A stretch of 64,000 bases of DNA from Euglena gracilis. Its lineage: Eukaryota; Euglenida; Euglenophyceae; Euglenales. Under the pieces are notes generated by a model. The model had not been told where the DNA came from. It searched no databases and worked only from the letters and a program-made list of their open reading frames with translations. This document shows positions 40,312 to 49,992 of the stretch, in pieces. The position numbers were made by a program, and so were the translations under genes. The stretch covers positions 6,004,785 to 6,068,784 of the forward strand of contig CP154955.1 of the NCBI GenBank assembly GCA_039621445.1, given 5' to 3'. The stretch's first letter is position 1; each line of letters starts with the position of its first letter.

Positions 40312-40535
40312 CTTGTCTGAAAGCAAACAAAAGAAGCAGAAGCTCAAACAAGATCCTATTCTTCTCAGTCTCGCTCATCAACAGCATGGGCGTGGAGATG
40401 ACCATCATCACCGTCCCGATGGTCCAGATCTTGTCCGTCGTCCACAAGAAGCCGAAATACAACACTGCCGTTGCATTCTCATACAAAACGGAAGCAGTGT
40501 TTTGAAGCGCGGAGAAAAGACCCATTTCTGTGTTC
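40312..40535 (-). CDS. Exon of a multi-pass membrane protein, unknown family
   Basis: Acceptor gttgcccacag and donor agacaag|gtgacc on the minus strand enclose 224 nt. The peptide has NTEMGLFSALQNTASVLYEN, AVLYFGFLWTTDKIW and IGTVMMVISTPMLLMS, then NRILFELLLLLFAF: two or three hydrophobic segments. Transporters are a possibility, but no family could be named. Good splice sites make it the best-supported exon of this group. Confidence 0.5.
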
Positions 40536-42379
40536 CTGTGGGCAACGGCAAAAAAAATGACAAATTCATGCAAAAATAAAAACATTAGTATTGAAACATC
40601 ATTTGCATCCCGAAAATGATGCAACGTCGGAGCATTTTTGAGGCGTTGGATGATTGGTCTTGACAATGAAAACTTGAGTTCAGCCCATCGTCCGAAATTA
40701 TACCCACCCAGTTTGCCTCTAACGGTCCAGCACACATCATTTACATGGCATCCTGCCGTTAAAAGAAAATGATGGCTGGTTGTCAGCATGGCCCAGCCTC
40801 TCCCCCTCTGGCGGTAAGAATCCTGAAGCATCACAAAAAGAGAGTTGCTGTCAGGAGATGTCTTGAAGACCCCCTGGTCCAGCCAGGCAGCTGGGGAAAA
40901 AGTGCTAAAAGTGCTAAAGTGCTAAAAGAAACTAATTGGACCACCAAGCCAGACCTAGCAAGGGGCAGGGATTGATGCTTATCCAAAAAGAGGGGGTGTC
41001 AATTTTTTTCCCGCAGTTATCAGTGAGTTGCGAGATCGATTTTTTTGACTGGGCGAACCAAAAAGAATGATGAAATGAAATAGGAAAAAGACAGATACAA
41101 CCTTTGAAACCTTTGATGAGTGCAATACAACCTTTGAAACCTTTGAAACGTCTGAACCTACCAAGGAAAACGATTTTAAAAAAACGCTGATGTTCGACGG
41201 TGTACTCCCCCTCCCCTCCCCCTTGGTCTGAGATCAAGCATCAGCGATTTTCAGGCCTGGAAATATATACAGGCCCCTGAATGACTGGACCCCACCCCAG
41301 TGAATGCGGTCCCGAATGCTGGGCACATTTAAAGACACTTTCAGCACCAATGGCATCATGCTTTTTTGTTGAGAAGATAACATCGACAGCGGATACCACC
41401 AACAGAAAACATCGCCGCCCCCTTGTATTGTTGATAAGCCTTGCACACTTTCAGGATGTGGCATCTGCAATTGAGGGGAAAAAACATCCCTCCCAGCTCT
41501 TTTAAGACCCCCAGGGGAGGTCCCCCACCCAGCTTGGTGCGGGTTAGGGCCTTCTAAGAGCAATTCCCAAAAATTATTCAATTTTTTTTTACAGACCCCT
41601 CAAGGGGAGGGTCCACCAGGACGTCCTTTAACAACCCCGGGGGGTCCAGCTCAGAGGCAAGAAAATTTGGGCTGGCGGGAAAAAGGATGCTGGCTAGCCC
41701 ACCCCATTGAGGTCCTACCCCAAACCGTGACCACCCCCCACCCTACCCCCCTGGTTGTCCAATAACACCCCCCTCCCCCCAGGGTGCGACCTTCCTTAAA
41801 CAGGAGCCTCACCCCTCCACGTGGGGACAAAAACTTTCTGAGCTGAAAAATGAACATTGAAAACAAAAAAATGCCGCCATAGGGGTGGCGGGCATGCGGA
41901 TGTTAAAAAATGATTTTCCTGGTAGAAGATTCAACAGTTTCAGCATTTGTTAACGTCCTTGGTTCTTATGGTTTGTCTTTCCTGCAGAAGATAAGGTTGT
42001 CATGGTAGGGTTTTGTGAATTCTGGGACTGGTGGAAAATTGTTCAACCCACCGCTCCAGCCAATTTTTACCCCTGAAATATTACTGCGTGTTCTGCTCGA
42101 CAAGGACAAATCTCGCCATGCTCTTGTAACGACATCAAAATAAACCCAACTTGAAACTAGTGGGAATTTGGGATGAACATATGTGAAAAGACAATTCCAG
42201 TTAGTAGGGGGTATTTTTCCAAGGGTTTCCTGCGAGCCTTGAGGCCCAAAAAGAGTGCTGGCAGGAAGACACACTCCATTCCTTGAACCAGAAGCAAGCC
42301 GCAAACAGAAGCTGAAAGCATGGCACAGAGTTCGGACACAAAGTAAAGGCAAGGGTTAGAGTAGAGGTTTTTGCGCTTG
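40536..42379. other. Introns and repeats, no clear gene
   Basis: At 41.50-41.82 kb C/G-run modules (agctcttttaagacccccag, ccttaaacaggagcctcacc) look like ends of another MITE. At 41.65-41.73 kb is a copy of the dispersed repeat also seen at 12.2, 43.1 and 61.9 kb. A minus-strand open frame at 42352-41966 is not recognised. Confidence 0.4.
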
Positions 42380-42500
42380 ATACATGAGGAATGATTATTG
42401 ACCGATGGAAATTGGTCAAACGAAGAAATCTTTGTATAGAGACAAAAACGTGACGATGAAGCTGACATTGCACAGGAAAGCCACGTGGTGTCCTTTCCCT
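42380..42500 (-). CDS. Candidate exon with a membrane helix
   Basis: On the minus strand, tctatttacag precedes a frame reading KGHHVAFLCNVSFIVTFLSL and YKDFF before a possible donor (ttcttc|gtttga). The hydrophobic segment fits the membrane gene proposed at 40.3 kb. Other frames remain open further downstream (FVSELCAMLSASVCGLLLVQ), so the exact structure is open. Confidence 0.35.
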
Positions 42501-42572
42501 GTAAATAGAACAGGAGAATTATTTTGCAAGGAAAACCAAAATTCCAAAATGCCACAGGCAAGGTTTGCATCA

Positions 42573-42688
42573 TCCACACACACACACACACTCACTCACT
42601 CACTCACTCACTCACTCACTCACTCACTCACTCACTCACTCGCTCACTCACTCACTCACTCACTCACTCACTCACTCACACACTCACT

Positions 42689-42769
<81 letters not shown>

Positions 42770-42960
42770 GCACGCACGCATGCACGCAAGCACGCACACA
42801 CGCACGCATGCACGCACTCACTCACCACCCACCCACCCACCCACCCACCCACCCACTCACTCTCACTCACTCAATCATACTCACACACAGAGAGAGACAG
42901 ACAGACAGACATGCATACATCTTCATATGTGCAGAGACAGGCATGCATGCATGCACATCA
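42573..42960. repeat. Compound microsatellite (CACT)n-(CA)n-(CACG)n-(CCCA)n
   Basis: CACT tetramers, then CA dinucleotides, then CACG/CATG units, then CCCA tetramers, then CACT and CAGA units in succession. Threonine-histidine-rich frames here are artefacts of the repeat. Confidence 0.95.
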
Positions 42961-43380
42961 ACATCCATACACGCATATGTATGTACACAGATGCACACAC
43001 ATTACAAACATGCTTAGGCTAATCACCAGGCGGTAGCTTGACCTGATCCAGCTCAAAGGCTGGAAAATGTTGTTTGGACAAGAGCTGTTGGCCGACCCCC
43101 CATATGGGAGTCCCCCAGCTGGAGCTGGGTCTGAACAGGGGGGTCGGACCTGGCACAAAAAAAATTCAAACTGCGAAAAAAAAACCAAATAAATCCAAAA
43201 AAAAGTGTAAAACAATCAATTTTCTAGCTGACCCATTTCTGCCAATTTTGCCCCACTTCGCACCTCGAAGGCAAAAATACTGTGATACTGCAGCGAGTGG
43301 ACAAGACTCAAATAATCATAATCGAATAATCAAATAGGCATACGTAGCAAACTGGTACCCCAACCTACCCGTGGTTGCAA
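42961..43380. other. No gene; copy of dispersed repeat
   Basis: At 43.04-43.16 kb, cagctcaaaggctggaaaat and agtcccccagctggagctgg belong to the repeat family of 61.9 kb. Confidence 0.5.
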
Positions 43381-43613
43381 TTTGATACTACTGGCACGGA
43401 CCGTGAGACTTTTTTCGGAACGTTTTTAAGGCTATTGAAGGATTAGGGTTAGGATCAGGTTTTAGCTTAGCGATGGGCCAAATCTGGCCTAACTTTGGTC
43501 CTAAAGTTAGGCAAGAACTTTGGACAAAATCCTAACTCGAACCCCACTCCTTCAATAACCCTAATAAAACAAAAAAACCCTTTCACACACGGTCCGTGCC
43601 AGTAATATCAAAC
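43381..43613. mobile_element. Palindromic MITE-like element
   Basis: The left arm tttgatactactggcacgga (then ccgtg) and the right arm cacggtccgtgccagtaata (then tcaaa) are inverted repeats of about 25 bp with one mismatch. Inside are nested inverted words (tattgaaggatt / ccttcaataacc) and a small hairpin around aactttggtcctaaagtt. Target duplication is unclear. Confidence 0.65.
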
Positions 43614-44760
43614 TGCTACCCCCCTCCGAACCTGGGGTAGGGGAGTGGTCGCTGAGCTCTTATCCCTTTATGGGTAAGAACGAAGCTCACCCCTGGGCAA
43701 AAGGGGGAGTCGAACCCCCCTTCCACCCCCCCCCCCCCGGGGCCACCTCGGGAACCGCGGATTATCACCCGCGAAGGGGTCCAAACTGGGTAGAATTGGC
43801 CCGCCCCCCCCCCCTTCCAACTCTGCCTTTCTCCAGAGTCCAAAAATCGGTCAAAAAATCGAATTTCGAAATATCTCGAGAAAACATACATTTTCTCCAG
43901 AAATGTCTCACTGACGAAATGTACCCTCTAAATGGCCCTCTATCACCCCCCATTCGCTGTTTTGGCCGCCAACACGCCTGGCCGATAATCCGGCGCGCTT
44001 TTGCAGCCCAAAACGGCCATCTTGGAGTGTTTTTTGGCCTTTTTTGCTGAAAAAAAAGTAGATCTTTCCAAGATATCTCAACAATGAAGCAAAATCAAAG
44101 CAAATGTCCGGAGAGCAAAAATGAAACCCTTGGAATGCCCTATCCATGCTTTACTTTCCCCCAACTCTTCGTGTTGTGCCCGAGTGACGGCCATTTTTCG
44201 GCCAATTTTGGCCCATTTCAGGGCCATTTTGGGCCGTTTTCAGGATCAAAAAATCGATGTTTGAAAATATCTCGGAAATGAAGCAAAAAATCAAAGCAAA
44301 TGTCCAGAGACCTAAACTGAAGCCCTTACAGTGCCCTATCTAACGGTATCTTGATTTCCCCGCAACTCCCCACCTGGCCTAAGTTACGGCCGTTTTGCGG
44401 CCTACTTTGGCCATTTTGTACAGTTTTGGCCTGCTTTTGACTTAGCCGTACGCCATTTTTGGGTTAAAAAGGTTGAAAAATCGAAAAAATTGAGAAAAAA
44501 ACTTTGCCAAAAACCATGTTTTTGGCATCCTGGACCCGGAAAAAAAGTTGAGCCCGAAATGAGTGCTTTTCGACCCCCCCCCAGCTCCCCGTTTTTGGCG
44601 AAACCATTGGATTTGGGGTCAAAAATGGGTCAAAAAAGTCGAAAAAATCGAAAAAAAATCTGCCCCAAAAAGATGTTTTTTTTTGGCCTCTCGGACCCGG
44701 AAAAACCAGTTTTCAAGCCGAAAATGAGCATTTTTTTACCCCCCCCCCCGCAGGGGGGGA
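43614..44760. repeat. Duplicated A-rich repeats, no gene
   Basis: tatctcaacaatgaagcaaa (44.07 kb) and tatctcggaaatgaagcaaa (44.27 kb) begin two diverged direct copies of about 190 bp. Further copies of aaaaatcgaaaaaa type words occur up to 44.7 kb. No gene is supported. Confidence 0.55.
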
Positions 44761-44822
44761 TTGCACACAGGCCAGTCAAAAACTGCACTGCAAAAAAACT
44801 GCAAAAAAACTGCACTTCAACA
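44761..44822. repeat. Short aaaaaactgc tandem array
   Basis: Tandem ctgcaaaaaaa units at 44.78-44.82 kb. A larger array of the same unit lies at 46.23-46.38 kb, so the two arrays flank the transposase remnant. Confidence 0.75.
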
Positions 44823-45232
44823 AAAAATAACAATAAACAAGCCGAAATGGTGTGCACATGCAAAACAACGTATGCGACCACATGAGCACGCCTCAATTCA
44901 CCTAACTTATTTGCACAGCTTTGGAGTTGATGACAACAAAATGGAAAGAGTCAATCAAGGTACACTGTACATGGTTTTTCATGCACTGAAATGCAAGTCG
45001 CATGTTTGGATGCCGGGTCATACTGGTTTTGCTGCACCAAAAATTGTACCGACCATGCCCACAAAGATGCCAACCGGTTTCCTTTATAAATATGCAGAAA
45101 ATGCACATAAGCCTTTATGCAGCCTTTGGCAGTCCAGTTCATCACTTCTTTCCAAAGGAAAGAGTTGCCTGCTTGTATTGTCGGCTGAGAGCTCACAGAG
45201 CTGGAGGACACAGAGGTCAAGAAAGTGTCCTC

Positions 45233-46090
45233 TTAAGCCATAGCATCAGCTTCACGCCGTTCTGCTTTGGTCAGAGGGACACGAACAATGGGCACCGCCA
45301 GGAGCGGGTCAAAACGACAGGCTGGAAGGACAGGAACTTTGAGGGAAGCGCCATCACCACACCAAATGTACCCAAGGTCACGGAACAGGCGCTCAATGGG
45401 CAGCCGGTCAGAGGCGACTTTCCACGCCGCAACAACGCACTGGGTCATGATGACCCGCTTGTCTGATGCGGACAATTTATCTGTCTTGGTCGCAAGAACC
45501 TTGTCGACCTCCTCTACATACAAACGTTTGAAGTATGCAAAGAAGTACAAGTCAAAGAATTGCAACCAGGCCGTTTTTTTACCAACCCCGGGGTCCGGAG
45601 TGCCTGTGAGTTCCTGCCCAGGCAGGCACTACCCCCCCCGGGGGGGTCAGATTTCGGCCGGTGCCCAGGCACATTCTTTTGAAAATAGGCCATTTTTGGC
45701 TCCCCGGCGCCTTCGGCGCTGGGGTTGTGCTAGGGCACTTTTGGCCGTGTGCCCTACCCCCCCCCCAGGGGGGTCGGATTTGGAGTGCCTTGGAGTGCCT
45801 GCCCAGGCAGGCACCCCCCCCCCCCCGGGGTGAGATCGGCACCCGACTAAAATACAGCCTGATTGCAACGCCAATGTCATCCCCCGGGGAATGACCACCA
45901 ACACAACTCCAGATGATGACAATGCATCCTTGACGTCGTTTGTGAGGTGGCTGTTGCAAGCAGAGAAAGGCTCTGGGTACCAATACACTTCCATCATACT
46001 GGTGAAAACTGCTGACTAGGCTTTTGGATGCAATGATTTTTTTTGTTTGCCTCCAACCTGGCACACGTAAGAAATTCCGTGGTTACAACT
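45233..46090 (-). pseudogene. pogo/Tigger-type DDE_1 transposase remnant, split by MITE
   Basis: The minus strand from about 46.0 kb reads NDVKDALSSSGVVLVVIPRG then MTLALQ, followed after the MITE (45567-45861) by FFDLYFFAYFKRLYVEEVDK and VIMTQCVVAAWKVAS. IPxxMTxxLQxxD followed by FK is the hallmark of the DDE_1 transposase family (pogo, Tigger, jerky). Removing the MITE and one 8-bp duplicate joins the two halves in frame. Only the C-terminal part of the catalytic domain is seen. A stop lies upstream (before MMEVYWYPEP), so it is a remnant. It ends at the TAA/TGA near 45233. Confidence 0.65.
45567..45861. mobile_element. hAT-like MITE, 295 bp, TSD ATTGCAAC
   Basis: Starts CAGGCCGTTTTTTTACCAAC and ends GACTAAAATACAGCCTG. 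An exact 8-bp duplication ATTGCAAC flanks it (45559-45566, 45862-45869). It is the inverted sister of 2466-2767 over its length, including the ggcgccttcggcgc centre near 45.71 kb. It interrupts the DDE_1 transposase frame. Confidence 0.92.
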
Positions 46091-46235
46091 ATCATACACC
46101 AGTAGCCGGTGGCCCGCAATTGCAGCCCCGATCAGTGACACGTACTCCTTGCAAGGTGACACGTACTCCTTGCAAGAATAAGCACCCCAACACACCAAAA
46201 AATAAGCACCCCAGGTTCCCTCAAAACTGGATCGA

Positions 46236-46378
46236 AAAAAAACTGCAAAAAACTGCACGTGTGCAGTTTTTTTTAGGGAAAAAAAGCTGCAAAAAAACTG
46301 CAAAAGAAAACTGCAAAAAAAAACTGCAAAAACCCCAAAATGTGAAAACTGCAAAAAACTGCAAAAACTGCACGGTGC
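46236..46378. repeat. aaaaaactgc tandem array
   Basis: About ten irregular ctgcaaaaaa units, with one inverted unit (gtgcagttttttttaggg) forming a hairpin at about 46.25-46.28 kb. Immediately left is a tandem duplication of gtgacacgtactccttgcaa. Confidence 0.8.
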
Positions 46379-47469
46379 ATATTTATCCCCCCCCCCTGCC
46401 CCCCAGCCCCCCGTTTTTGGCCTGAAACCCCATTTTGGGTCATTTCCAGGTCAAAAAATCGAAAACATCGAAGAAAAGGGGTATGGGGGTATTGGGTTGT
46501 CGCTGAGCTCTTATCACTGCAAAAATTCCTGTGAGTTACCGTAAATTGCAGGTGTGTAATTTGTAAGTCATAAATTATGCGAAATTTGCAAGGCTAGTCT
46601 TTTCAGCCGTCTATAACGGGCAAGTCCCATTAAGTCCCATTAAGAGGTACTATTCAAAACCTGGTAGCAGGTTGATACTTATGCCTATCAATATTCGTCG
46701 ATGTCCAGGACTGGAGGCTGCTGGGTGGCTGGAGTGGTCCGGCTTCCTTGATCACATTCAAAGAAACTTTCAGTGGGAGCAACTACTCCTTTCATCTCTG
46801 TTTGGTTGAGAGAGCCTCATCTACAGGGGATGCCGCTGACGGAAACTATCCTGCCTTCCTTGGCGTGACCAGCTATATTATCAGCCTCATCTAATTGGGG
46901 AACCATCCAAACCAAAACCTGGACTGAAATCATCCGTTTATGATCATTTTTGGACTTCCTGGCTTGCCTGGGACTGAGAAGAAAAAAAGAAATTCCTCCA
47001 AACCTCATTTCCCACTTTTTTCTTTCTGTTGGCAGGCAGCCCTGGCGCACCTGCGGAGGGGGAGGGCGTTGGCTTGTCCTCCGAGGGAAAAAGACACACA
47101 GCTGATGATAGATAGCCTTCTTTCCCAAAAATGCATTATTTTGAAAATCCGCCCCAACCCTAACCCTAACCCTAATGGATGTTTTGGCGATATACTTTGT
47201 TCTTAAATACCGGCACCCAAAACAACCGCTTGTGTCGGTCCATACTCGGGGTATTTTTTCGTCATCAGTGGGCTTTGGACATCAAAAAAAATTAAACGTC
47301 TGCGCTGTTGCTAAAGATAATAAACTGTAATTTATTTAAATTTCTAATCTTCTTAATCCAAATTAATATCAATTTTAATTAATTAAAATTTAAGAAAGAG
47401 TTGCCTTCATTTGTGCGGGAAAAACCCCGAAACACAAACTCGGTGCCCCCCCCCCCCCCGGGGCCACAC
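46379..47469. other. No confident gene; possible 3' part of esterase gene
   Basis: A minus-strand frame at 47128-46817 follows an acceptor-like ccctccgcag and includes VPQLDEADNIAGHAKEGRIV. It could be a last exon of the esterase gene, but the expected AHI-x-F/V-L motif with the catalytic histidine is not visible. The 47.28-47.40 kb stretch is AT-rich. Confidence 0.3.
47157..47176. repeat. Short (CCCTAA)n tract
   Basis: ccaaccctaaccctaaccct reads as three to four telomere-type hexamers. It is interstitial and short. Confidence 0.7.
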
Positions 47470-47595
47470 CAGTGAAGCGCTCCACCACAGACTGCTTGCT
47501 GAGGTTGGCGTCCCCCTCCGCCGCCGTGATCCGCAGGCGGATGCACCGCTCCGTCATGCCCAGGTGCTGGTTGACGTTCCGCACCATGTCTTCCA
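47470..47595 (-). CDS. Esterase exon near the 3' end
   Basis: Acceptor cacacccgcag, donor cactg|gtgtgg. The first two bases complete the codon left by the exon at 48325. The peptide begins VEDMVRNVNQHLGMTERC and ends SKQSVVERFTG, which matches the stretch just before the histidine motif in FAM135 proteins. It ends with one leftover base. Confidence 0.7.
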
Positions 47596-49959
47596 CTGCG
47601 GGTGTGGCCGGGGGTCCGAGGTTGTCTGTTTTGTTTTTTGGACTCCCCGGGGGGGGGGCACGGGCTTTTGCTGAAAGATCCCTGACAGAAAGAAATCCAC
47701 TTCGCCATTCATTTTGCAATTTCCTCAGGCGGGGTGCGCGGAGGGAAAAATGACAACGTGCTCTTTGGCTGATTGTGTTCCACAAAAATCCCACAAAATG
47801 CCAAAAAAAGGCAATTTGGCAAGCTTTGACGGCGCCAATCACCAGAAAAAAAAACTCACTAGCCAGCCCTGCTGCAAGACCCCCCCCCAAGGGGGGAGGA
47901 GGGTCCACTCAAATTTCCAACTAGCCAAATTTGGACCAGCTGCACTCAACACCCCCCCCCCCGGAGGTACTGCAAACCCTTAAATAGAAGCCTGACCATG
48001 ACCCAAGAGGAGGGTTGGGGCTCAGGGGTCCCCACTTTTGGGGGGAGTCGAAATAAGGCCAAAAATGACTTTGATAAATTGAAGCCCTGTTTCGAGTCCA
48101 CCTGAAACACGGAAACCCCGGAGGTGTATCAACCTACCGGGGGGGGGGGGGGGGTATGCACAATCCCCCCCCCAGTTTAAGCCAGAAGGTGGTCGTACGA
48201 CAATGGGGGTAAGGGAGAACAAGCTTCAAAATTTACCAAAAACCATGATGGCGTGTGACGTGGAACTTCGGTTCGCCAATTTGTTTCACCCAGTCATCCG
48301 GGGTAGGTGGGGGGCGGGGCGGACCCTGCTGGGCCTTGAGGTCCTTCGCAGCAGCGGCGCAGGCTGTCTCCAGGCCGAGCTGCACAAGGGCACTGTCCCG
48401 CGTCACGAACGTGTCGTCGTCACACGACACGAGCACCACGTTTCGAAACTTCCCTGGGAAGGGTGAGTTCAGGGGACGGTTGCCGCACTGCTGTTGGCTG
48501 GGATGCCCGGCTGTTGGGCCCGTCCTTCTGCGTTAGCGGGCTGTCAGGACCTTTGCGGGGGGGGGGGGGCACTTAAGCGATGGCGCGGCCATAATGAGTT
48601 ACTTCTGGACCGGCAGATCCTCAATGCCATTTTGGGCGCTTCTTGGGCAAAATTAATTAATTATTTTAATTAGTTTAATTAAATTTAATTTAATTTAACA
48701 AAAAATTTATTTTTTTCAAGATTGCCAAAAAAGTTCCGCCAGAAGGAAAAATTGACATTTTAGGGGGTGCTCCCAGGCACCCCCCCCCCCAGGATCCATC
48801 CGAACCACCTTGGCAGGTGGGGGTTGGGTCTGGGTCTGGGTCCATATGAGTCGACCCGGTTCCCAAGGCAAGGAGGGATATTGATATTGGGTTTGGGGGG
48901 GGGTCCCGATAAAACCCGATATATTGACCCCCCCGATATCCTCGATAAATCCGATAAATTCGATATGGAGATGAAAAAAATACTCAAATGCATACAATTT
49001 TGCAAATTTTTTTGACTACCTTTGACTGTTTTGGCCTATTTTTGGGGCCTTCTATGGTCATCGTGAAAGATTTTCATTTAAAAAGTTTTCAAATGACCAA
49101 AAATTGCACAACTAGTCCCATTTCCAACGAACTGGCAAAATTTACCACAGAAATGGATAATAATGGACAAAAAAGGCTCAGATTTTGTGTGAAATGGTCT
49201 CAAGTGACCAAAATTGCCCAAAGCATCCCCTATTGCAGAATTTGAAAGATAATTTAAAGTGAACGGTAAAATTTGGTGCCCAATATAAAGCATTTGCACA
49301 CCAATCTAGGCATCAGCTGCTGAAATCGAGCAATTTTCACCCCCAAATACACATTTGCCACTCATGCCACCCAAAATTGGACATTTTCCACCCGAAATAA
49401 GATTCTACACTCAAAATTAGGCATTTGTCAACCCAACCTTGGCCATTGCCCCCTCAAATTTGGCAATTGCCCCTCAAAATGAGGAAGCTTTTCATTAATT
49501 AGGAGTTTGCCGCTGAAAATTAGGCATTTGCACACCAAACTAGGGTTGCCACTCAAATTTTCCTATTTTACACCCAAAATTGGCCATTTGGAATTTACAC
49601 ATGGAATTAGGATTTTGCTTCTCAAAATTAAGAGCATACACACTAAATTAGGAATTTGCCTCTCAAAAACATCCGCTGACAAGGCAAAAAAAAGGGTTTT
49701 TTTGCTCCCCCCCCCCGATAATACCGATATTTTACGACATTTTTCGGGGACCCGATAAATTCGAGATTTTCGATAAACCCGATATGGGCCAATAACCAAT
49801 ATCCATCCTTGCCCAAGAGATTTTTTATTGGGTCGACCTCCTCCGCCCGTCCGGGAGGGGGGGGGTACACTTGCTGTGGCAAACAAAAACTCCTCTCATC
49901 AGTTTGGTGCACTCCTGAAGAAAAAAAAATGGCAGATAAGAGCTGTGAGAATAATGTAA

Positions 49960-49992
<33 letters not shown>

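Noticed and set aside
42573-42960. Long Thr/His/Ser-rich open frames
   Set aside because: They are translations of CACT, CA and CCCA microsatellites, open in all three frames.
43640-43790. Possible tRNA gene (gggagtcgaacccccc resembles a T-arm)
   Set aside because: No matching acceptor stem, D-arm or anticodon arm could be drawn; the string lies in a C/G-run repeat.
44985-45466. Plus-strand frames with CLYCRLRAHRAGGHRGQES as a transposase zinc ribbon
   Set aside because: The Cys-x2-Cys string is short, partner cysteines are missing, and the minus strand carries the better-supported transposase remnant.
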